This document shows positions 33,010-39,307 of a stretch of 50,478 nt of DNA, one piece after another. Under the pieces are notes generated by a model. The model was not told the origin of the DNA. It was given only the letters and a program-made list of their open reading frames with translations, and did no database searches. Numbering within the stretch: position 1 is the stretch's first letter; every line of letters starts with the position of its first letter. This DNA is from a virus, in the IMG/VR virus record IMGVR_UViG_3300023176_000477, positions 1 to 50,478 of that record. One strand, given 5' to 3'. Both the position numbers and the translations under genes were made by a program.

Positions 33010-33157
33010 GTAAGGTACTAGCAATAGTGACGTGTTCCTTTCCACGTAACCCTTACTAAGTAATGGAATAGAGTCGGAGGAGAACTCCGGACGAGGTTTT
33101 TCGCACATCTTGTGCAAGTCAATCCCTATAGTGAACACCATTACGCTATTTTTTTTT
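33010..33157 (+). ncRNA. Two-part structured RNA ending in a T9 tract
   Basis: Element 1 (33010-33056) has GTAAGG / CCTTAC around ACGTG / CACGT. Element 2 (33060-33144) is closed by a 7-bp stem GTAATGG / CCATTAC and encloses GGAG / CTCC and GCACA / TGTGC hairpins, giving a branched, tRNA-sized shape. However, it has no T-loop or anticodon arm and is not a tRNA. GCTA and nine T residues follow (33149-33157), so it may end the AAA-VWA transcript or be the terminator of a small RNA. Confidence 0.5.
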
Positions 33158-33166
33158 ATATAAAGT

Positions 33167-33193
33167 TTGACTAAATATCAATGAAAGTATAAT
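33167..33193 (+). promoter_or_regulatory. Second early promoter, possibly giving a leaderless mRNA
   Basis: TTGACT (33167-33172) and a perfect TATAAT (33188-33193) are 15 bases apart (16 if TTTGAC is used). The predicted start is at about 33200, next to an in-frame ATG at 33201. No Shine-Dalgarno sequence precedes 33192. It follows directly after the T9 tract, so a new transcript begins where the previous one ends. Confidence 0.5.
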
Positions 33194-33443
33194 GAATAGT
33201 ATGAATATAGATGATATGCTTTACGAAGCAGAAAATGGTAAAAGAAGTCCGATACTTGACAGGATAACTGAAGAAGCTGAACCTTTTTGGCATGGCTGCG
33301 AAGAACGTGTTAAGTCAGGACGCAACATAAAACCATATGTTGTTTCAAGATTATTGAAAGAACAATATGGTATCAAAATAAGTGAGAGTGCAGTGCGTAA
33401 TCACTTTGAAAACTTGGCGAATCTAGGTTCACAATATGAGTGA
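33192..33443 (+). CDS. Small DNA-binding-type protein, 83 aa (or 80 aa from 33201)
   Basis: The sequence starts MNSMNIDDMLYEAENGKRSP, and a helix-turn-helix-like stretch KPYVVSRLLKEQYGIKISESAVRNHF follows near residues 47-72. Because the -10 box covers the first ATG, the second ATG (33201) is a better start, giving 80 aa. It overlaps the next gene by 8 bases. It is a likely DNA-binding accessory of the phosphoesterase-annealing group; a terminase small-subunit-like role is possible but unproved. Confidence 0.65.
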   Translation: MNSMNIDDMLYEAENGKRSPILDRITEEAEPFWHGCEERVKSGRNIKPYVVSRLLKEQYGIKISESAVRNHFENLANLGSQYE

Positions 33444-34494
33444 TAAAGATATTGATAAGCTATTTATAGAAGCTGAATCTAAATTAGTTCAAGAACTCAA
33501 AGCTGATAACCTTAAACTACTTAAGTCATTAGAAAAAGCTAAAAATAAAAAAGCTGATATGATTGAAGCAGTTTATGAAGCTGTATCTACTAACCTTCGT
33601 ACATGGGACAAACCAAATATCCCTAAACCTAAATTACATAAACGTAATAAGAACGAAGAAGTAGCTGTAGCTGTACTCTCAGATGTACAATTGGCGAAGG
33701 TAACGCCAGATTATAACACACAAGTAGCAGAAGAACGTGTAATTGAATATGCAAATAAGATAGTTGAATTGACAAATGTTCAACGTTCTGCACATCCAGT
33801 TAATAAATGCGTAGTCCTAGCTGCTGGTGATATCGTAGAAGGTGAGCTTATATTCCCAGGTCAAACACATTTGATTGATGCAAGTTTGTACAATCAAGTA
33901 ACAATAGATGGCCCAAGAATACTTACCAAATTCTTTGATACATTATTGGCGAACTTCCAAGAAGTAGAAGTACATTGGGTAATAGGTAATCATGGTTCAT
34001 TAGGTGGACGTGCAAGAAAAGATTATCACCCAGACTCTAACGCTGATAGAATGCTAGGCAAAATAATGGATATGGTATATGAAAAAGATAAACGAATATC
34101 ATTTGTTATTCCTGATAGTGAAGGCGATAATCATTGGTTTGATATTGCTGATTTGGGTAAGGGATGTAAATTCTTTGTATGGCATGGCGATAATGTAAGA
34201 GGACACAGCGGTTTTCCATGGTATGGCTTTGGTAAAAAGTTATTAGGATGGAAAGCACTAGCGTCTAGAGGTTTAATGCCTGACTTTGATTATGCTATTG
34301 CTGGACACTGGCATACACCTACAACTATGTATGTTAATGACATAAGATTGTGGGTAAATGGTAGTACTGAAAGTTACAATACATATGCATTAGAACAATT
34401 AGCGAGCATGGGAAGACCATGTCAATGGTTATTGTTTGCTAAACCTAATCATGGAGTAACTGCAGAATACCTTGTAAAATTGTCACATAAGTGA
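33436..34494 (+). CDS. Calcineurin-like metallophosphoesterase, 352 aa
   Basis: After a 60-residue coiled-coil-like N-terminus (KSLEKAKNKKADMIE) the metallophosphoesterase blocks appear in order: LSDVQLAK (the usual His of D-x-H is Gln), LAAGDIVEGE, WVIGNHGSLGG, VWHGDNVRGHSG and IAGHWHTP. The family hydrolyses phosphodiesters with two metal ions. In phages such proteins act with recombination functions, and a Rad52-like gene lies shortly downstream. The D-x-Q change in the first motif may lower or shift metal use. Confidence 0.85.
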   Translation: MSDKDIDKLFIEAESKLVQELKADNLKLLKSLEKAKNKKADMIEAVYEAVSTNLRTWDKPNIPKPKLHKRNKNEEVAVAVLSDVQLAKVTPDYNTQVAEERVIEYANKIVELTNVQRSAHPVNKCVVLAAGDIVEGELIFPGQTHLIDASLYNQVTIDGPRILTKFFDTLLANFQEVEVHWVIGNHGSLGGRARKDYHPDSNADRMLGKIMDMVYEKDKRISFVIPDSEGDNHWFDIADLGKGCKFFVWHGDNVRGHSGFPWYGFGKKLLGWKALASRGLMPDFDYAIAGHWHTPTTMYVNDIRLWVNGSTESYNTYALEQLASMGRPCQWLLFAKPNHGVTAEYLVKLSHK

Positions 34495-34499
34495 CTATA

Positions 34500-34679
34500 A
34501 TGAATACTATGACAAACATAGACACTAAGTCTAGTTGGGAGTTAACAGGCATAGAGTACAGTGGTTTAGGTGATAAGCCATACTTTATTCTGACCAACAT
34601 AAATGGCGAGTGCAAGCTTGTACCCATAGAAAAAGGGGTACATAACTTGCGAAGTTTATTAGACTTAGATAAAGAATAG
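34500..34679 (+). CDS. Small early protein, 59 aa
   Basis: The ATG at 34500 gives MNTMTNIDTKSSWELTGIEY and so on; a GTG at 34491 overlapping the previous stop (GTGA) is an alternative. It appears as a small beta-rich protein (PYFILTNINGECKLVPIEKG). It lies between the phosphoesterase and the annealing protein. The function is unknown. Confidence 0.55.
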   Translation: MNTMTNIDTKSSWELTGIEYSGLGDKPYFILTNINGECKLVPIEKGVHNLRSLLDLDKE

Positions 34680-34681
34680 AA

Positions 34682-34718
34682 GTATTTGTTTTTCTCTTTA
34701 TGAGAAAAAAACAAATAC
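34682..34718 (+). promoter_or_regulatory. TTTAT-loop hairpin 5
   Basis: GTATTTGTTTTT-CTC pairs with GAG-AAAAAAACAAATAC around TTTAT, with two extra A in the right arm. It ends 13 bases before the ATG of the Rad52-like gene, with CAGAAGGGAATGTT between. Its core CTC-TTTAT-GAG is the same as in hairpin 4. Confidence 0.7.
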
Positions 34719-34731
34719 AGAAGGGAATGTT

Positions 34732-35298
34732 ATGACTAATAACGTTGACTTACTATCCCCATTTCCACAGGAGATAGTTAGGAAAGCACCAGCTGGTAAG
34801 TTTGGTGATTATGTTCCACACGCACACTACGTTGAGCGTTTAAGGGACAGTGGAGTTAAATACACATGGCAATGCGAACCTGTATATGGTACATACAATG
34901 GTGAAAAACGTATTGTCGGTGCTAAAGGTACTATAACAATTGATGGCATGGGTAGCTATGATGGCTTCGGTGACGTTGATACATTTAAGCTAGGTAATGC
35001 TAAGTTTAATGATGGTACTAATCTTAAAGATGCAGAGTCTGATGCATTTAAACGTGCATGTATGAGATTTGGTCTAGGCGTAGAGCTATGGTCAGGTTCA
35101 GTACAATCAGAAGAAGAAGCTACATCTTATGGAACTGATGGTTACACTCAAGAAATGGCTGACAAAGATGCCAAGGTTGAAGTAACTAAAGTAGATATGC
35201 GTAAAAAAGAGAACAAACCTACTAAGGAAGATGTTCAACGCATGAATGACATTATGGATAGTATCTTAGATACTGAAAATAATGAAGCACCATTCTAA
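34732..35298 (+). CDS. Rad52/Rad22-like single-strand annealing protein, 188 aa
   Basis: The fold-typical blocks are VERLRDSGVKYTWQCEPVYG, a beta hairpin with GAKGTITIDGMGSYDGFGDVD and the signature KDAESDAFKRACMRFGLGVELW (about residues 100-121). In phages such proteins anneal single strands during recombination-dependent replication and repair. The C-terminal 60 residues are charged and flexible and end NNEAPF, reminiscent of acidic tips that contact SSB. With the phosphoesterase and the zinc-ribbon protein this is the only recognisable DNA-metabolism set. Confidence 0.85.
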   Translation: MTNNVDLLSPFPQEIVRKAPAGKFGDYVPHAHYVERLRDSGVKYTWQCEPVYGTYNGEKRIVGAKGTITIDGMGSYDGFGDVDTFKLGNAKFNDGTNLKDAESDAFKRACMRFGLGVELWSGSVQSEEEATSYGTDGYTQEMADKDAKVEVTKVDMRKKENKPTKEDVQRMNDIMDSILDTENNEAPF

Positions 35299-35840
35299 TG
35301 CAGGACTTAAACTTTATAGTAAATACTATACAGTCTATGACTGCATCAGTACAAAATAAAGAAACTCTAAACAAAATCATAGGTACTGCTAATCAATACG
35401 CAGTTACTATGAAGTTTCCTGCTGATAAAACAACATGGTCAGATAAACAATTAACAAAGTATTTCGATATGATTGAAAGACTTGTTGATATGCCTGTTGA
35501 GTATACACAAGATGAGTTTGATAGCTTATCAATACAAGAAAAACTATCAGCAGTTGGTATAGAGTCAGAAGATATCACACCAGGATTACAAGATTCTAGT
35601 GGAGTGATAGGAGGAATAGTAAATAAAATGGAACAACAAAATAAGTATAGAGATGACTTAAAATGTCCATATTGTGGAGAAATGGTTTATGATAATCGTA
35701 ACTCTAAAAGGTCAGATAAAAGTCCAGACTTTACATGTAGCACAAATGACCCTGCAAAATGCGGAGGACATAGTGGTAAGTGGCGTAAGTCTTGGTGGTT
35801 AGACAACTCAGATATACCTGAAGAATGGGGTATTAACTAA
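35298..35840 (+). CDS. Zinc-ribbon protein, 180 aa
   Basis: The N-terminal 100 residues are helical (MQDLNFIVNTIQSMTASVQN). The C-terminal part holds a four-cysteine ribbon: KCPYCGEMVYD, then FTCSTNDPAKCGGHSGKWRK. It could recognise single-stranded or damaged DNA beside the annealing protein it is coupled to by TAATG. No family name is assigned. Confidence 0.68.
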   Translation: MQDLNFIVNTIQSMTASVQNKETLNKIIGTANQYAVTMKFPADKTTWSDKQLTKYFDMIERLVDMPVEYTQDEFDSLSIQEKLSAVGIESEDITPGLQDSSGVIGGIVNKMEQQNKYRDDLKCPYCGEMVYDNRNSKRSDKSPDFTCSTNDPAKCGGHSGKWRKSWWLDNSDIPEEWGIN

Positions 35841-36112
35841 TGATACCTGAATACTTTAGAGGCAGAGAAATACCTGCTTTTATTAAATCTAAAACACAGT
35901 TAGTTGCTTGGGCATTAACTGAGTTTATTGATGATGAACCAATTAGTAATTGGGAGTTTGTGGCAGAACTACATTGCCATAGGTTTGGTGGAATAATACA
36001 TAATCTTAGAGCAGAAGGTTATGAAATTACTACCTTACCTAGTAAGAAACGTGGGTTAGTACATTACTACTGTACTAAATTACCTACTAAGAAAGCTGCT
36101 ACCATTAGCTAA
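35840..36112 (+). CDS. Winged-helix protein, 90 aa
   Basis: It starts MIPEYFRGREIPAFIKSKTQ; ISNWEFVAELHCHRFGGIIH-x-LRAEGYEI fits a winged helix-turn-helix of the type found in many phages, with the wing at KKRGLVHYYCTKLP. It is a likely transcription or replication regulator. Coupled to the genes on both sides by TAATG. Confidence 0.65.
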   Translation: MIPEYFRGREIPAFIKSKTQLVAWALTEFIDDEPISNWEFVAELHCHRFGGIIHNLRAEGYEITTLPSKKRGLVHYYCTKLPTKKAATIS

Positions 36113-36549
36113 TGATAGAAGTATTGGTCGGTTGTATGATACCCCTGTTGATTACAACCGATACATTACCAGAGTACAGGGACTGTATGGAAGTGGCTTC
36201 TAAAGTCGAGTATGTGTTAGAACATACAGACCTTGTACAAAGGTACTTTAAGGAGGACGACATCTTGCAGGCACTAAATGTAATTTACTGTGAAAGTTCA
36301 GGAAAACCTGATGCAGTAGGCAAGAACACAAATGGTACTGCAGATGTTGGACTCTGGCAATTTAATGATAATACATGGGCTTGGTTAAAACCTAAGCTTG
36401 ATATAATAAGTAATAGGACTAATCCAAAAGTATCTACAGCTGTAGCTAGTTGGTTAGTCTACAATGATGGATGGCATCATTGGAATAGTAGCAAGCACTG
36501 TTGGAAAGATTACAATAACAGATACTTGTATATGGAGGAAACTAATTAA
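36112..36549 (+). CDS. Lysozyme-like/lytic transglycosylase domain protein, 145 aa
   Basis: It has a hydrophobic N-terminus (MIEVLVGCMIPLLITTD) that could be a signal or membrane anchor. The catalytic-type segment is NVIYCESSGKPDAVGKN, with the likely catalytic Glu near residue 65, followed by GLWQFNDNTWAW, as in SLT/lysozyme-like domains that cut peptidoglycan. Further aromatic blocks (WLVYNDGWHHWNSS) close the domain. It lies in the early unit, far from the holin and DUF5675 genes, so it may act at entry or be made early and held inactive. Confidence 0.75.
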   Translation: MIEVLVGCMIPLLITTDTLPEYRDCMEVASKVEYVLEHTDLVQRYFKEDDILQALNVIYCESSGKPDAVGKNTNGTADVGLWQFNDNTWAWLKPKLDIISNRTNPKVSTAVASWLVYNDGWHHWNSSKHCWKDYNNRYLYMEETN

Positions 36550-36734
36550 TGAATGAGTATTATAAATCGTATACATCTAACAAATGGAACATATGGCGTA
36601 ACCAATTAGATTCAAATACGTATGATATTAGATGTAAAAATTGTCGTAAAAAATTTGAATCTGATTATATGTACACAGAGAGATGTGTATCTTGTGAACA
36701 GAAAATGTTTGACGAATATTTTGGAGAGGAATAA
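36549..36734 (+). CDS. Small zinc-ribbon protein, 61 aa
   Basis: It starts MNEYYKSYTSNKWNIWRNQL, with two Cys-x2-Cys pairs (IRCKNCRKKF and ERCVSCEQK) about 17 residues apart and an acidic end FGEE that carries the ribosome-binding site of the next gene. Probably a zinc-binding protein; the target is unknown. Confidence 0.65.
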   Translation: MNEYYKSYTSNKWNIWRNQLDSNTYDIRCKNCRKKFESDYMYTERCVSCEQKMFDEYFGEE

Positions 36735-36977
36735 ATGGCGAAAATAGACATAAATAAAATAAATATATTTACACACCATAAGTATTTAAAAGTATGGGCT
36801 ACACAGTTTAATCAAGCATGTGGTAGTGATACATTTAAAGTACAACCTGATATGAAAAAATTAAGGTTTCTTATGGATAAGTTTGTAGCAGATTACAATT
36901 GGCATCTAGAACAATTAGAATCAGAGTTTCAACAAGATGCTCATGTAAAAGATTACAGACGTTTAGAAGAAGAATAA
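36735..36977 (+). CDS. Early helical protein, 80 aa
   Basis: It starts MAKIDINKINIFTHHKYLKV; helical, mixed charge, ending RRLEEE, where the GAAGAAGAATAATG junction with the HNH gene forms its stop and ribosome-binding site. No family is recognised. Confidence 0.62.
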   Translation: MAKIDINKINIFTHHKYLKVWATQFNQACGSDTFKVQPDMKKLRFLMDKFVADYNWHLEQLESEFQQDAHVKDYRRLEEE

Positions 36978-37252
36978 TGGAAAGTTTATCACCAATAAGA
37001 GAAGAAGCTATGAAACGTGCAGGTGGTCGTTGTGAGTGGGCTTATTGTAATGATAACAAGTGGCTAGAGCTAGCACATATACAAGGCATAGGTATGGGTG
37101 GCAACAAAAAACGTAAGTATGATATTAATAATGTTGCCATACTATGTAAATGGCATCATGATATATATGATGGTAGGCAATCAAGTGGACATAGTAAAGC
37201 TATAAGAGATTTATTAAAAGGATTTCTAAAAAGAGAAAGTACTATAACTTAG
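36977..37252 (+). CDS. HNH endonuclease-like protein, 91 aa
   Basis: The start at 36977 (MESLSPIREEAMKRAGGRCE) is coupled to the previous stop by TAATG; longer frames upstream lie inside that gene. The motif is CEWAYC for the first metal knuckle, LELAHIQGIGMGGN with the catalytic His, then YDINNVAILCKWHHDIYDG. HNH proteins of this size nick or cut DNA and often assist packaging. Here it lies at the end of the early unit instead of next to TerL. The free-standing form and the flanking genes argue against a homing role but do not exclude it. Confidence 0.83.
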   Translation: MESLSPIREEAMKRAGGRCEWAYCNDNKWLELAHIQGIGMGGNKKRKYDINNVAILCKWHHDIYDGRQSSGHSKAIRDLLKGFLKRESTIT

Positions 37253-37778
37253 TATTTTTATTTTTTTTATTTCTATCTTCCCATACTGGAAGGGTTGGTG
37301 AACTATTTAAACGTGTAATAGTATTACCTGCATTACTACCCCAAGGATTTACTGGTTTAACACCACCAGGAAGTAATCCATAGTTTATAGCATCTAATAC
37401 TTTGTAACCTTTAGCAATATTTTTAGCCCATTTTTTAGCAGTACCTTTGTAACCTTGAACAGTCATATCCCATGCTCTTTTAAGACCATCTTTATTTATA
37501 GTAGGAGATACACCAGGAATTATAGGTTTATTATCTTTTTGTTTAGGAAAAGAATATGTTTTATCACCTATAGATTGCATTAATTTAGCATCATTTTTTA
37601 ATTTAATACCACGATAAATGTTAGCTACATCAGCAGCAGTAAGTTGTTCTTTACCTTTAACACTAGCAAATGCTTTCTCAGCTAATGCATTGTGTTGTTT
37701 TACACGCCTTTTAAGTTCGTCTTTACCAAGACCAGCTTTACCTTCACCTACTAATTTATTGTAATTAGGACTTCCCAT
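37242..37778 (-). CDS. Basic late protein, 178 aa
   Basis: It starts MGSPNYNKLVGEGKAGLGKD; it is strongly basic, with helical N-terminal half (NALAEKAFASVKGKE) and a Gly/Pro-rich C-terminal part. Its last codons overlap the convergent HNH gene by 11 bases. It is the last gene of the late unit. A virion or DNA-binding role is possible. Confidence 0.6.
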   Translation of the reverse strand: MGSPNYNKLVGEGKAGLGKDELKRRVKQHNALAEKAFASVKGKEQLTAADVANIYRGIKLKNDAKLMQSIGDKTYSFPKQKDNKPIIPGVSPTINKDGLKRAWDMTVQGYKGTAKKWAKNIAKGYKVLDAINYGLLPGGVKPVNPWGSNAGNTITRLNSSPTLPVWEDRNKKNKNTKL

Positions 37779-38023
37779 TATAGATTTTCTAATGTATATA
37801 CGTTACGTTCGTCTATTTTTGGAGCTGCAACTGCAGCAGCAACTGAGTTAACAGATACTTGACCATCACTTTTACCATGTGATACAGGTTCTTGTACTAA
37901 TCCCATGTCAGTAAGTACACTATGACTAGCGATTTTTTCAAAGTTAATACCTGATTCTACAATAGATTCTTCATCTTTATTTTCTAAAGATATTTCGTGT
38001 TTGTTATGATAATGTCCAGGCAT
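37778..38023 (-). CDS. Small late protein, 81 aa
   Basis: It starts MPGHYHNKHEISLENKDEES, with a His-rich N-terminus, an acidic stretch and an Ala-rich segment (VNSVAAAVAAPKI). Coupled to the holin-like gene by TAATG. The function is unknown. Confidence 0.58.
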   Translation of the reverse strand: MPGHYHNKHEISLENKDEESIVESGINFEKIASHSVLTDMGLVQEPVSHGKSDGQVSVNSVAAAVAAPKIDERNVYTLENL

Positions 38024-38232
38024 TATTTACTCACTTTCTTAACAGGTTTAGCTAATTGTTTTTTAGCAAACTCTTTAATTACTACTAAAGCTGCAGACGC
38101 ACCTGATATTGCAGCTAACTGTACTGTATCAGCATCTACACCAACTAATGGTGCTACTGTTAATGCACCAATAAATGCTTCAACAAATGTCCATAATGTT
38201 TTTTCTAATATATCTTTATATTCTTTACTCAT
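38023..38232 (-). CDS. Holin-like protein, r1t type, 69 aa
   Basis: It encodes a short charged N-terminus (MSKEYKDILEKTLWTFVEAF) and two hydrophobic segments (about residues 14-32 and 36-55), with a basic C-terminus (KKQLAKPVKKVSK). The start is close to the r1t-holin pattern with L-x-RT-x-WTF-x-Q-A-F that I know from actinophages. It would form pores that release the lysis enzyme. It lies in the cluster that also carries the DUF5675 gene, although two large genes separate them. Confidence 0.72.
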   Translation of the reverse strand: MSKEYKDILEKTLWTFVEAFIGALTVAPLVGVDADTVQLAAISGASAALVVIKEFAKKQLAKPVKKVSK

Positions 38233-38234
38233 AA

Positions 38235-39299
38235 TTATCCTAACTTAGAAACTAATCTTATTATTTTTGGAATACCTTTTTTAGATTTCCAAGCTTGAAA
38301 TTCTTTAAGACCTTTTTCATAATTAACTTTAGTTAATTTTTCATCAATCCATTTTTTCTCACCAATAGGTCCACGAATCATATGGTCTATTATAGCCGCA
38401 GGAGTTTTAGCAGTATCACCAACGATAGTTGCTGCATACTGTGATAATGAACTGTAATTTCTACTTATATCAGATGCTTCATCAGTAAAAGAAATCATTT
38501 TTTGTAATTGTCTTTTAGCTTCTTTTTTACTTGCATCATCAGGAAAATATTTATTTTCTAATTCATTATTTGAAAGTGGTTGTCTTCGTTCAGAGGAAAA
38601 TATATTATCATTTACTGCCTCATCAACTTCATCTAATAAACCACTTTTAACTTCATTAATAAAATCATAAACAGTCCCTTTAAATTCCATAGCAAAATCT
38701 CTTGTTCTAGCTTTACGTGCTTGTAGTTCTTGATTGACACCAGCGACTGTATTAGGCATTGGTTTATCTTTTAAAAATTCCATAGTTTCTTCATTCCAAC
38801 CTTTAATACCTCTAAAACTACCTGTATCAAATGCTCTAGTTTTATTTTCTGATACTACTTTATCTGGTAATCTAAACACTTCTTCAAAAAATGTATCTGG
38901 ATTAGTTGGGTCATAAGAGAAACCAAACTTAGCTAATTTATCACTTAATGATGCAGGTTTAGAAAACTTAGGATTAATTTGTGGACCACCAACTCCACCT
39001 GGGTTTAAACGTTCACGTTCTCTAGCTCTAAAATAAGATACAGTATCGCTTGTTTGTTTATCAGCTTTAACTTTATCATAAGCTGCTTCACCTTCTGCTT
39101 CTATAACATCATCATATTCACCTGCACCAACTTCGTAATATTGATAATTTGCAGTTTCTGCCCAGTCAGCTGATTTGTTAGCTTGATTTTTAATGTAATC
39201 TGTAGAAGACTTACCATCTTTTTTAGGGTCATAATTAGGATTATCATAATAATCTACATTCTGACCACCTGTATTATTGCCGCCTTTAAATGCTACCAT
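38235..39299 (-). CDS. Late protein of unknown role, 354 aa
   Basis: It starts MVAFKGGNNTGGQNVDYYDN, with a disordered, Asp/Asn-rich N-terminus and a helical, charged remainder (NEVKSGLLDEVDEAVNDNIF). No catalytic motif is visible. The size and position between lysis genes and the end of the late unit suggest a minor virion protein. Confidence 0.6.
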   Translation of the reverse strand: MVAFKGGNNTGGQNVDYYDNPNYDPKKDGKSSTDYIKNQANKSADWAETANYQYYEVGAGEYDDVIEAEGEAAYDKVKADKQTSDTVSYFRARERERLNPGGVGGPQINPKFSKPASLSDKLAKFGFSYDPTNPDTFFEEVFRLPDKVVSENKTRAFDTGSFRGIKGWNEETMEFLKDKPMPNTVAGVNQELQARKARTRDFAMEFKGTVYDFINEVKSGLLDEVDEAVNDNIFSSERRQPLSNNELENKYFPDDASKKEAKRQLQKMISFTDEASDISRNYSSLSQYAATIVGDTAKTPAAIIDHMIRGPIGEKKWIDEKLTKVNYEKGLKEFQAWKSKKGIPKIIRLVSKLG

Positions 39300-39307
39300 T
39301 TATACTC

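Noticed and set aside
33060-33144. tRNA-like fold with a 7-bp closing stem
   Set aside because: It lacks a T-loop (GTTCRA), a proper anticodon arm and CCA or discriminator context, so I list it as a structured RNA and not as a tRNA.
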